From assembly GCA_029259935.1 (NCBI GenBank), contig JAJDEH010000444.1, positions 1 to 64,000 of the forward strand: a stretch of DNA of 64,000 nucleotides, in the 5' to 3' direction. This document shows positions 17,211 to 26,888 of the stretch, one piece after another. Position numbers and translations under genes: made by a program. A model generated the notes under the pieces. The model was not told the DNA's origin. It did no database searches and saw nothing but the letters and a program-made list of their open reading frames with translations. The stretch is from Planctomycetota bacterium (GTDB lineage Bacteria; Planctomycetota; Planctomycetia; Pirellulales; Pirellulaceae). Each line of letters begins with the position of its first letter. Positions within the stretch are counted from its first letter, which is position 1.

Positions 17211-18107
17211 ATGTCTGGTTCCGTAAATAAGGTCGACCAGCCCTCCGTCGGTGAACGAACTGCTCCGAGACCTGAAAGGACTTTATCTTCACCGGCAAAG
17301 CGCGTCTTCCTATCGCTGTTCACACCAAGCTGGTCGCTGGGCTTGCTGCTTTTTGTTTGCCTGTTTTTGCCCGCCTACGAAGGGTGTAACGGCAGGACGG
17401 TTTATGTTCAGCAAATGGTCGCCGAGAGCGCGGGATCGCACGACGAAATCTATCACGCCTTTCTCATCGCTTGGCCGTTCTTGTTTGGACTGATGGCGGC
17501 GGTGGGGGCCGTCTATCTCTGTTGGACCCGCGAGCCGGAAAACGCGCGCGTGCTGTGGTGGGCTTACGCTCTGCTGATCATCATGCACACGGTTTTTTTC
17601 GCCGTGCAAATTGCGTCGATTGAACGGCAGCTCGACGAAGTATTCAACGACGAGAGTTGGGACGACATCGGATGGCTGCTCTGCTGGCTTTTCCCAACCT
17701 TCTTACTGCCGGTGTCATTGGTGATGACCGCCAAGCGCTGCCGCAACTGGTTTAACGCGGCGATGTGGATGCAGCTTCTGCTGGCGATCGTTGCGGCCGG
17801 GTCCGTATCTTTTGTCACACCTGCATTCGCCATTGCGCAGCGACTGCTGATCGGCGGCAAACTCGCCATCCTGGCTGCCGTATTGCTTATCCTCTGCACG
17901 ATCGTGCAACGCTTGGACGGCGAGCGGGCGCTGCGGCGCGGGCCAGACGAAAGTCCGCTTCGACTGAGCTTGCGGTCCATGCTGCTGGTGTTGATGCCAT
18001 GCGGCGCGGCGGCCTGTGTTTGGATCGGAACGTATTTGTTTCTCGACAACCAGCGATCCGAAGTGAAGCATCGCATCGTTGCCGAGTCGGTTGCGCCTGC
18101 CGAGTGA
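17211..18107 (+). CDS. Multi-span membrane protein of unknown function
   Basis: The 298-residue protein has a polar N-terminus of about 35 residues and about seven hydrophobic spans, for example LGLLLFVCLFLPAY, the AFLIAWPFLFGLMAAVGAVYL span, WWAYALLIIMHTVFFAVQI and GKLAILAAVLLILCTIV. The first span is followed by an external CNGRTVYV loop. No catalytic motif or family was recognised. It is divergent from nothing nearby and convergent with the PrsW-like gene 53 bases downstream. Confidence 0.7.
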   Translation: MSGSVNKVDQPSVGERTAPRPERTLSSPAKRVFLSLFTPSWSLGLLLFVCLFLPAYEGCNGRTVYVQQMVAESAGSHDEIYHAFLIAWPFLFGLMAAVGAVYLCWTREPENARVLWWAYALLIIMHTVFFAVQIASIERQLDEVFNDESWDDIGWLLCWLFPTFLLPVSLVMTAKRCRNWFNAAMWMQLLLAIVAAGSVSFVTPAFAIAQRLLIGGKLAILAAVLLILCTIVQRLDGERALRRGPDESPLRLSLRSMLLVLMPCGAAACVWIGTYLFLDNQRSEVKHRIVAESVAPAE

Positions 18108-18160
18108 GCATTCGCCGTAACTGGCTGTCGATAAATCGACGTCTGAAGTTCGAATACTCG

Positions 18161-19201
18161 CTAACCGGATTCAGTCGCCGTCCCAGCGCTATCCAAGACT
18201 CCTTGAAGTTCGCGAATTTCATGTCGCAATCTTTCGATCGCCTCGCCGTTTCGTGATTCGGCCGGATTGATCATCAACTGACGTTTCTTGAACGCCAGTT
18301 CGGTGCCGAGGCAGTAACAGCGTCCCAACTGATGGGCATGCCCCAAGCCGTGTTCTTTCCAGGCTGCCCAGCGAGCGGCAATGCGTGATCGATAGCGGCC
18401 ACAGGCGAAAGCCTGTTCCGATGTGAGCAAGCCCGACGCCACTTCTTCGGCCAGTTCATCTCGAATCCACGATGCCTCGGTGCGGCCCGCAAAGTATACA
18501 AGCAACAACCAGGCAAAGCAGCCCGCGCCGTAGCTGGCCAGCATGACCATGGGAAACAGTAGAGCGCCCATGCCGCCAGCGCCCGCCGATACTGCCGAAA
18601 AGTTATGCAGCCCGTGCAACAACATCCCCAGCATCAGACCGCCGCCGGCGGCCGCGAACCCGACGCCGGCCGATTTGCTGTAGCGCGCGATTCCCAGTCC
18701 AATTCCAAACATCGAACTCCACAGAGCATGCATCATGCCGAATACGATCGTTCGCAAAAAGAACACCAGCGCCTCGGCCGGCAGTCCTTGCGCCATTCCC
18801 GCACCGAAGATATAGAAGAAGTTTTCCGTCATGGCGAAGCCAAATCCGACAATCGCCCCATACAACAATCCGTCCATCAGCCCGTCGAACTCACGTCGAA
18901 ACAAAAAGAAGATGAACAACAAGGGGATCGCCTTGAGCGACTCTTCGACCAGTGGCGCGACGACGGCGTAGATCATCACCATCCCCGACATGCCTTCCGG
19001 GTCGCTCATCATCATCGGAGCCATCGCCGCCCATTCGGCAATCGCCGCCAAGATGATGGCCGGCACCGCGCCCCATAGGAACGTCAATGCCAGCAGCCAA
19101 AGCGGCTCTCGCTCGTAGCGGTCCAGCCACCAAGCGATGGTGACATAGATCGCGGTGGGAATGATTGCTCCCAGTGCCGCCAGCAAAAAGATCAGTAACA
19201 T
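18161..19201 (-). CDS. PrsW-like intramembrane metalloprotease
   Basis: I place the start at the ATG at 19201 (MLLIFLLAALGAIIP), because the upstream extension is encoded by a 15-base tandem repeat. The 346-residue protein has multiple membrane spans and the PrsW/CPBP-type motifs: VEESLKAIP (the EExxK site), GFGFAMTENFFY, and MMHALWSSMFG with a candidate zinc-ligand histidine. PrsW proteases cut anti-sigma factors within the membrane; the substrate here is unknown. The soluble C-terminal 110 residues include a Cys-containing ACGRYRSRIAARWAAWKEHG segment that is not usual for PrsW and ends in a coiled-coil-like helix. Confidence 0.85.
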   Translation of the reverse strand: MLLIFLLAALGAIIPTAIYVTIAWWLDRYEREPLWLLALTFLWGAVPAIILAAIAEWAAMAPMMMSDPEGMSGMVMIYAVVAPLVEESLKAIPLLFIFFLFRREFDGLMDGLLYGAIVGFGFAMTENFFYIFGAGMAQGLPAEALVFFLRTIVFGMMHALWSSMFGIGLGIARYSKSAGVGFAAAGGGLMLGMLLHGLHNFSAVSAGAGGMGALLFPMVMLASYGAGCFAWLLLVYFAGRTEASWIRDELAEEVASGLLTSEQAFACGRYRSRIAARWAAWKEHGLGHAHQLGRCYCLGTELAFKKRQLMINPAESRNGEAIERLRHEIRELQGVLDSAGTATESG

Positions 19202-19224
19202 GGAAACTCGCTGTGAGAGGCGGC

Positions 19225-19254
19225 CAAGTTGACATGGCACAAGTTGACACGGCA
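19225..19254. repeat. Two tandem 15-base units
   Basis: CAAGTTGACATGGCA is followed by CAAGTTGACACGGCA. Each carries TTGACA on the plus strand, but no matching -10 box was found at the right distance, so promoter function for the downstream aldolase gene is not supported. Confidence 0.7.
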
Positions 19255-19401
19255 CCGAGCCACCGGGCACAATCGGTGCTTGTTATTCAAAACGGCGAGC
19301 GGGGAGCCTTGGGCTCCTTTGATTCTTGGAGAAGACCGGAGGCCGACACCTTCGACTCGCCACATTGAAACCGCTTTTAACTTACACTCACGAAGCCACC
19401 G

Positions 19402-20187
19402 ATGACTACTACTCTTACTCTAAAACAATTACTGGCCACCGACGAGCAAATTCCCCTGTTCGCGGTCGGCCGCGCCCCGATCCCGTTGATGATCGAAATG
19501 ATCGGATTGGCCGGCGGCTACAAAGGGTTCTGGATCGATCAAGAGCATGTGCCGGTCACCGGCAATCAAGTGCAAATGCTGGCCATCACGGGCCGCGCGA
19601 ACGGAATGGACTGTTTCGTCCGCATGCCGCCGGTCGGCTATTGGCAAGTCACTCAAAACCTTGAAGCGGGTGCCGGAGGCGTGATGGCGGCGCAAATCCA
19701 CTCGGCCGATCATGCTCGCGAGTTCGTAAGCTGGTGCAAGTTCGCTCCACTGGGAACGCGCGGCATGAACGTCGGCGGACGCGACGCCAACTATTCGCAC
19801 AAAACTCTGCCCCAGTTCGCCGAGGAGGCCAATCGCGAAAACCTGGTCGCCATTCAGATTGAAACGCTGGGAGCCCTCGAACAGGCCGACGACATCGCCG
19901 CCATCGAGGGCGTGGACATGCTGTTCATTGGGCCCGCGGACCTCTCGTTGGTGCTGGGAGTGGGAGGGCAATTCCATCATGAGAAACTATGGGAAGGGAT
20001 CGGCAAGGTCGCTGCGGCTTGCAAGAAGCACGGAATTACGTGGGGCTGCGTCGCCCCCGATCCGAAATTCGCCGACCGCGCCGTGGAAGAAGGCTGCCGT
20101 CTGCCGACACTAGGCAACGATCTGCTGGTGCTACGCCGTGGCATTGAAAAGTTCCAAGAGTCCTTCCCGAATCAGTTGTCGTCCTAG
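19402..20187 (+). CDS. HpcH/HpaI family aldolase
   Basis: The 261-residue protein matches the class II metal-dependent HpcH/HpaI aldolases, which split or form 4-hydroxy-2-oxo acids. Visible family landmarks are FWIDQEHVPV near residue 50, the FVRMPPVGYWQV strand, LGTRGMNVGGRDANY, the metal-ligand strand VAIQIETLGALEQ with its glutamate, and DMLFIGPADLSLVLG. Length is normal for the family. The final residues and the TAG stop lie at the edge of a MITE-like element: the TAG is part of its terminal repeat, so the original C-terminus may have been slightly different. Substrate preference (for example 2-keto-3-deoxy sugar acids) cannot be read from the sequence. Confidence 0.9.
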   Translation: MTTTLTLKQLLATDEQIPLFAVGRAPIPLMIEMIGLAGGYKGFWIDQEHVPVTGNQVQMLAITGRANGMDCFVRMPPVGYWQVTQNLEAGAGGVMAAQIHSADHAREFVSWCKFAPLGTRGMNVGGRDANYSHKTLPQFAEEANRENLVAIQIETLGALEQADDIAAIEGVDMLFIGPADLSLVLGVGGQFHHEKLWEGIGKVAAACKKHGITWGCVAPDPKFADRAVEEGCRLPTLGNDLLVLRRGIEKFQESFPNQLSS

Positions 20188-20318
20188 TGCTTTGTCACAG
20201 CTAAGAATTAGGGTTAGTTGAGTTCGCCAGGGGTGCCACTGGCGTCTCGCCAGTGGACGCTACGAGTACGGGCAAGATGCCCGAGGCACCCTAACATTAA
20301 GCTGTGACAAAGCACTAG
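20184..20318. mobile_element. MITE-like element with 19-base terminal inverted repeats
   Basis: The ends CTAGTGCTTTGTCACAGCT (20184-20202) and its exact reverse complement (20300-20318) enclose 97 bases; similarity continues inward for several more bases (TTAG/CTAA). The inside holds hairpins CCACTGGCG/CGCCAGTGG and CGGGCA/TGCCCG. It encodes no protein. The left end overlaps the stop codon of the aldolase gene. Direct after it, GACGCG-TTAG-CGCGTC (20351-20366) forms another hairpin. Confidence 0.82.
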
Positions 20319-20462
20319 CAGCCCGTTGAAAAGGGGGGCCATCGGAATCCGACGCGTTAGCGCGTCAAGACACACATCTTTTAATCAGTCGCTCAAACCG
20401 GCATATTCGCCTATAATCGGTGATGGCAAAGGCACCAACGGTCAACGAAACGATCTTCCCGC

Positions 20463-22763
20463 ATGGCATCGATCGCAGCTACGAATTTGCTGCTGGTTTC
20501 TTTTCTTTTGTCGCAACCGGCGGGGGAGAATGAACGCCCTTCTCTCGTAGAACAACTTCGCTCGCCCGGCGTTGAAGTTCGATTAACTGGCTTGTGGCGG
20601 TTTGAGCCTTTCGACGAACCGGTGCCCCGCGACCTTCCGGCGGCCATCCCCTTGCTGCTGGAATTGCTTGAAGACGTCGACGCGCGGGTTCGCGCCCACG
20701 CGGCTCGGCTGGTCAGCACCGTGGAAATCGACAAGGCTCGGGCTGGACCCAAGTTGAAGCGATTGCTCAACGACGATCATCCGGGCGTTCGCATTGCCGC
20801 CGCCAACTCCCTGTGGAAAATGCGCCGGGAACACGACGGCCTCGCCCAAGTCGCGGCTCCATTGCTCAACGCCAATGATCCCGAGACCCGGCTACTTGCG
20901 GCGAACTTGTTGTGGGGCATTGGAGCGCCGGCGGAAGACGTTATACCCGCGCTGATTCGCCTGTTGGACGACGATGATTCCCTCATCCGCGAGGGTGCTG
21001 CTTCTGCGCTAGAAGATATCGGACCCGAAGCGCGCGGCGCTGCAATTTCCTTGGCAAATCAGTTGCGTAAACGCCGTAGCGACGCGGGCGACGCACTGCG
21101 CCGAATCGGACCCGAAGCCAAGGCGGCGCTGCCTCTGCTAATCGAAATGCTCGACGACGAGCGGTCTGCTCGCTGGGTTGCGCATTGGGGCTATTCCGTG
21201 GGTGAGGAATCAGCCTACGTTCTAGCCCAGATGGAAAATGACGGCGAGCAGGCACTGATCGCCGCGCTTTCCTCGGAAGAGGTTCACGAGCGTGCCAGTG
21301 CGTTGGGGGCCCTGTCCCGTTTGCCACGAATTTCCGAAACAGTGGCGCGGCGAGTGATTCCTTTTGTACTGGCCGAGGATCAAAAGTGTCAGCGGCGGGC
21401 CTGTTGGGTGCTAAGACGACATGGGGGACCCCTCGCCCTGCAAGCGTTGATCGGCGGACTGAAGCATCCCGATGACAGTGCCCGCGCTTTTGTTGCAGAT
21501 GTCTTGGGCGAATTGGGTCCTCAAGCTGCCGCTGCCGTCAAACCGCTGATATCGGCACTGGGAGATGGGGACTCGCAAGTTCGCGGCCAGGCCGCCGAGG
21601 CATTAGGAAAAATCGGCACTCGGGCGGAACTAGCTGTTCCGGCATTGATCGAGTTGCTTGGCGATGAAGGTCTGGTATTTGATCATGTGGGAGCGGATCC
21701 CGTTGGCCAGTACGCCGCGCAGGCATTGGGGCAATTCGGCGGCGTTGCCGCGGAGGCCGTACCCGAGCTGGTGAATGCACTTCAGAATTCCAGTTTTTCC
21801 GTGAAAGATGCGGTGGTGACATCTCTAGGGCAAATTGGTCCGGCCGCCAAGGACGCAGTTCCGACCTTGCTGGACCAGCCGCACCGCGTGGCAGTCAGTT
21901 TGGCCTTGGCTCGAATTGCTCCCGCCGATCCGCGCGCGATGAAAGCCGCGAAGACTCAAATGCGCGACGATCACGAATGGTATCGACTGGGTGCAGTCCG
22001 CGCCCTGCGGCTCCTCGCTGAAGAGAACCAAGCGGCAATTGTTGAGTTGACACGGGCGCTCAGTGACGATCAACCGGACATCCGCCTGTGCGCCGCGGTG
22101 AGTCTGCTCGAATTGTCGCCGGACGACGACGCGCTGCGAGTCTTCGTGACCGATCGCGAGTACCTTTCGGAGTTCTGCGACGATGAGTTGGAGGCTGCCT
22201 ATGTCCGAGTGTTGCCACAGGTCATACATCGTTTTCCGCCGAACATTCCTACGCTATCCGCGAATGGCGATGACACGAAACTGGAGCCCGTGGATCTTGA
22301 GATTTTGGCGGCGCGGGGAACGAGTGCGAAAAGTGAACTGCCCGCCCTTCTGTCCTTGGCCGCAACTCGTGTGCGGTACCCATCCAGATTCTTTGACTCG
22401 GATGAAGATGAGAAACTGATCGACACAATAGTCAAGGTGGCTGGAGAACCATTGCCCGAACTCTTGGAGGCACTCGATAGCGATGATTTCTCGATGCGAA
22501 ACGTAGCGGCAGTGGTCCTGGGAAAGATGGGCGCAAACGACCCGCGGGTCACTCGGCGGCTGGTTGAAAGACTAGACGACCACCGGCTTGTAGTGCGCAT
22601 CGCCGCCGCGCAGGCACTGGGGCGACTTGGTGCCGATGACCGGGCGTCGATGGCCGGTTTGCGGGCGATGCTCAAGGACGATTTCATCGCGGCACGCCGC
22701 CAAGCAGCCGATTCGCTCGGACAAATCCGCGCACGCCGCGGTAAGAAAAACGCGACGGATTGA
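20463..22763 (+). CDS. HEAT repeat protein with signal-like N-terminus
   Basis: The 766-residue protein begins with a hydrophobic segment (ATNLLLVSFLLSQPAGEN), likely a signal peptide. The rest is a solenoid of HEAT/PBS-lyase type repeats about 30-38 residues long, for example ALIRLLDDDDSLIREGAASAL, GGLKHPDDSARAFVADVLGE and ALGDGDSQVRGQAAEALGK. Such repeats are binding scaffolds; no catalytic domain is attached. A gap near residues 570-650 is less regular. It is upstream of, and may be functionally tied to, the DUF1549/DUF1501 genes, but 120 bases and a separate promoter lie between them. Confidence 0.88.
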   Translation: MASIAATNLLLVSFLLSQPAGENERPSLVEQLRSPGVEVRLTGLWRFEPFDEPVPRDLPAAIPLLLELLEDVDARVRAHAARLVSTVEIDKARAGPKLKRLLNDDHPGVRIAAANSLWKMRREHDGLAQVAAPLLNANDPETRLLAANLLWGIGAPAEDVIPALIRLLDDDDSLIREGAASALEDIGPEARGAAISLANQLRKRRSDAGDALRRIGPEAKAALPLLIEMLDDERSARWVAHWGYSVGEESAYVLAQMENDGEQALIAALSSEEVHERASALGALSRLPRISETVARRVIPFVLAEDQKCQRRACWVLRRHGGPLALQALIGGLKHPDDSARAFVADVLGELGPQAAAAVKPLISALGDGDSQVRGQAAEALGKIGTRAELAVPALIELLGDEGLVFDHVGADPVGQYAAQALGQFGGVAAEAVPELVNALQNSSFSVKDAVVTSLGQIGPAAKDAVPTLLDQPHRVAVSLALARIAPADPRAMKAAKTQMRDDHEWYRLGAVRALRLLAEENQAAIVELTRALSDDQPDIRLCAAVSLLELSPDDDALRVFVTDREYLSEFCDDELEAAYVRVLPQVIHRFPPNIPTLSANGDDTKLEPVDLEILAARGTSAKSELPALLSLAATRVRYPSRFFDSDEDEKLIDTIVKVAGEPLPELLEALDSDDFSMRNVAAVVLGKMGANDPRVTRRLVERLDDHRLVVRIAAAQALGRLGADDRASMAGLRAMLKDDFIAARRQAADSLGQIRARRGKKNATD

Positions 22764-22813
22764 CTCGATTCGCCCTGCATCCGGCTTCCGGCAACTTCCG
22801 GCACCGAACAACA

Positions 22814-22842
22814 TTGAGATATGGCCGCGCTCACAATATAAT
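22814..22842 (+). promoter_or_regulatory. Sigma70-type promoter for the DUF1549/DUF1553 gene
   Basis: TTGAGA (22814-22819) and TATAAT (22837-22842) are separated by exactly 17 bases and lie 42 bases before the ATG at 22884. The -10 box is a perfect consensus and the -35 box matches five of six positions. Confidence 0.65.
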
Positions 22843-22883
22843 CAGAGCCGCCCTCCCCTTCACCTTCCCGCCTTGAAAACGCT

Positions 22884-25304
22884 ATGCGAATCGCTCTGAT
22901 TTTCCTTGTCCTCACTACCCTGCTGCTCGCTCTTGGCCGCGGCCCAGTGGTCGCGGAAGACATCCAGGTTTTTCCCCCTGTGGTTGCGCTCGATCGGCCC
23001 GAGGCAAGCCAGCAGCTTCTGGTAACCGGCAAGTCGCCGGACGGTCGTTTGGTCGATTGGACCCACGCGGCAAGTTTCGAAGTCGCGGACCCGGCGATTG
23101 CCGAGGTTTCCACGAGCGGTCGAATCGAACCGCGTACGGATGGCAAGACAGAGATTCTCGTGGTGCACGGCGACAAGACGCAAAAGGTCGCTGTCTTGGT
23201 CAGCGGGTTGGCGGATCCCGAAAAAGTTTCGTTCCGCCATGATTTGGTTCCGATTCTCACCAAGGCCGGCTGCAATTCAGGCGGCTGTCACGGCAAGGCG
23301 GAAGGGCAAAATGGATTCAAGCTGAGCGTTTTTGGATTCGACCCTCAAGCCGACCATGATGCCTTGATCAAACAAGGCCGTGGGCGGCGAGTGTCGGTCA
23401 TGGCACCCGGACACAGCCTGTTTCTGTTGAAGGGATCGGGCGGTGTGCCGCATGGCGGCGGCGTCAAGTTCCCCCAACAAGGGCGTTGGTTTCGACTCGT
23501 CGAGCGGTGGATTCAAGAAGGGGCCCTGTTGACTGACGATGACTCCCGGGCCGTGCAACAAATTACTGTTGAACCCCGGGAAATCGTCATGGCCAAGGGC
23601 GAAACACAGCAATTATTGGTAACCGCCATCGATCAAGGTGGACGCCGTCAGTGCGTCACGGCGGAAGCCGAGTTTCGAACCAACGCCGATGCCATCGCGG
23701 GTGTCGACTCGGACGGCTTGATTCGCGTAACCGGGATTCCAGGCGAAGCGGCGATGCTGATTCGCTATCAAGGCCGGGTCGCTGTTTGCCGGGTCACCTT
23801 GCCGCAGGCAAATGAACATTTCGCGCGGCCCTCCGAAAACAATTTTGTGGATCGGCTGGTATGGGACAAGCTTCAACATCTGGGAATCGGGCCCAGCGAA
23901 CTAGCCGATGACGCAACGTTCATGCGCCGCGCGTATCTCGACACGATCGGCACGCTTCCCGCAGTTGCCGAAGCCAAGCAATTCCTCGACGACCAAGAAC
24001 CTGGCAAACGAAGCCGGCTGATCGACCAGTTGCTCGAGCGCGACGAGTACGCCGATTACTGGGCGATGCGTTGGGCGAATATCTTGCGCGTCGACAAGCT
24101 CAAGATTACTCCGCAAGGATCGGTGGCCATGACGCGCTGGTTGCGCGGACAGTTCGCCAGCAATACTCGCTACGACGAATTCGTCCGCCAGATCGTGACG
24201 GCGCGGGGCGATACGTTGACGGAAGGGCCGGCGGCGTTCTATCAAGCGAACGACAAACCGGAAATGATGGGCCGGTCGATCAGCCAACTGTTTCTCGGTG
24301 TTCGCATCGAATGCGCCCAGTGCCACCATCATCCATTTGAGAAATGGAGCCAGGCCGATTACTTTGCGTTTGCTGGGTTCTTTAGCGGAGTGGCCCGCAA
24401 GAAACTGCCGACCGGCGGCCAAAAGATTTACGCCAAGCCGGGCACCGACCTCAAGCATCCCCGCACCAACGAGCCGGTGGCGACCGCCGGACTGGGCGCC
24501 GAGCCCGCCAGCTTTGATCGCTATCTTGATCGCCGCGAAGCCTTGGCCGACTGGATGGCGTCGGGTGAGAATTCGTTCTTCGCGCGTTCGATCGCCAATC
24601 GACTGTGGTCGCATTACTTTGGGCGCGGATTGGTCGAGCCGATCGATGACATGCGGGCGACGAATCCCGCCACCAACGAACCGCTGCTGGATGCATTGGC
24701 CGATCACCTGGTGGAATCAGACTTTGACCTGAAGGCGTTGACTCGCACGTTGCTGAATTCGCGCGTCTACCAGCTTAGCGCGATCCCGAACGATTCCAAC
24801 GCGCTAGACGAACAGCATTTCTCGCACGCAACTTGGAAGGCTTTGCCCGCGGAAGTGTTGTTGGACGCGATCTGCCAGGCCACGAACGTGCCCGAACAAT
24901 TCAACGGCTGGCCGCTGGGCTATCGGGCAATTCAAGTGTGGGATAACGGCATGCCGTCTTATTTCTTTCGCATCTTTGGCCGGCCCGCGCGGGTCACGGT
25001 CTGCGAATGCGAGCGAGGTAATGAACCGAGTATTGCTCAAGCACTGCACCTTATGAATTCGTCCGAAGCGACCGCCAAGATCCGCCATCGGGACGGCCGT
25101 GCGCGGCTGCTTACCGACTCGAACAAGTCAACCGACGAGATTATCGAAGAATTGTATTTAGCGACAGTTTCTCGGCGGCCGAAAGAAGCAGAATACGAAC
25201 TGATGCGAGCCGCCTTCGCGGATGCGCAAGCAGGCCGCGGAATTGCCACCGAAGACGTCCTGTGGACGCTGCTGAATATGAAAGAGTTTGTCTACAATCA
25301 TTAG
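22884..25304 (+). CDS. DUF1549/DUF1553 secreted protein with cytochrome-like and Ig-like domains
   Basis: The 806-residue protein has a signal peptide (residues 1-24). Bacterial Ig-like (BIG2-type) stretches occur near 28-108 and again near 215-300. Between them a PSCyt-like segment carries CNSGGCHG (130-137), the planctomycete variant of a heme-attachment site. The DUF1549 domain follows from about 320 (ENNFVDRLVWDKLQHLGI, DATFMRRAYLDTIGTLP) and the DUF1553 domain fills the C-terminal part (ANRLWSHYFGRGLVEPIDDMR). Genes of this type sit next to DUF1501 genes throughout planctomycetes, as here. The role of the pair is not established; an exported redox or binding complex is a common guess. 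Confidence 0.95.
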   Translation: MRIALIFLVLTTLLLALGRGPVVAEDIQVFPPVVALDRPEASQQLLVTGKSPDGRLVDWTHAASFEVADPAIAEVSTSGRIEPRTDGKTEILVVHGDKTQKVAVLVSGLADPEKVSFRHDLVPILTKAGCNSGGCHGKAEGQNGFKLSVFGFDPQADHDALIKQGRGRRVSVMAPGHSLFLLKGSGGVPHGGGVKFPQQGRWFRLVERWIQEGALLTDDDSRAVQQITVEPREIVMAKGETQQLLVTAIDQGGRRQCVTAEAEFRTNADAIAGVDSDGLIRVTGIPGEAAMLIRYQGRVAVCRVTLPQANEHFARPSENNFVDRLVWDKLQHLGIGPSELADDATFMRRAYLDTIGTLPAVAEAKQFLDDQEPGKRSRLIDQLLERDEYADYWAMRWANILRVDKLKITPQGSVAMTRWLRGQFASNTRYDEFVRQIVTARGDTLTEGPAAFYQANDKPEMMGRSISQLFLGVRIECAQCHHHPFEKWSQADYFAFAGFFSGVARKKLPTGGQKIYAKPGTDLKHPRTNEPVATAGLGAEPASFDRYLDRREALADWMASGENSFFARSIANRLWSHYFGRGLVEPIDDMRATNPATNEPLLDALADHLVESDFDLKALTRTLLNSRVYQLSAIPNDSNALDEQHFSHATWKALPAEVLLDAICQATNVPEQFNGWPLGYRAIQVWDNGMPSYFFRIFGRPARVTVCECERGNEPSIAQALHLMNSSEATAKIRHRDGRARLLTDSNKSTDEIIEELYLATVSRRPKEAEYELMRAAFADAQAGRGIATEDVLWTLLNMKEFVYNH

Positions 25305-25317
25305 CGGGTGAAAGAAA

Positions 25318-25434
25318 GTCGTTGTTCGCTCCGCGAACAAATCGAAACGAATCCCAACAGTACGAATCCCAAAAAAACGAATCTAAGAACACCAAGCAAC
25401 AGCGAAACGCCATGATCGCGGAGCGATCAGCGAC
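25318..25434 (-). repeat. Paired-hairpin (REP-like) element, copy 3, split by a 64-base insertion
   Basis: The first hairpin, TTGTTCGC-TCC-GCGAACAA, lies at 25322-25340 and the second, TGATCGC-GGA-GCGATCA, at 25413-25429. In copy 2 they are seven bases apart; here 64 extra bases, containing three ACGAATC motifs, lie between. Outer ends are GTCG and CGAC. The element sits between the DUF1549 and DUF1501 genes. Confidence 0.85.
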
Positions 25435-25454
25435 AATAAAACAAGAGGTGCGGC

Positions 25455-26807
<1,353 letters not shown>

Positions 26808-26888
26808 GTTGGACAGCCCTTAGTTAGGCTGCCCGGCCCCGGAAACGCGAACCAGCCAATAAGGCAGGCTGAAGCCTGGACTCCAACC

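Noticed and set aside
19229..19249. Two TTGACA boxes within the 15-base tandem repeat
   Set aside because: No -10 box follows at a suitable distance in either case.
20412..20417. TATAAT upstream of the HEAT gene at 20463
   Set aside because: No -35 box lies 16-18 bases upstream, so a promoter is not supported.
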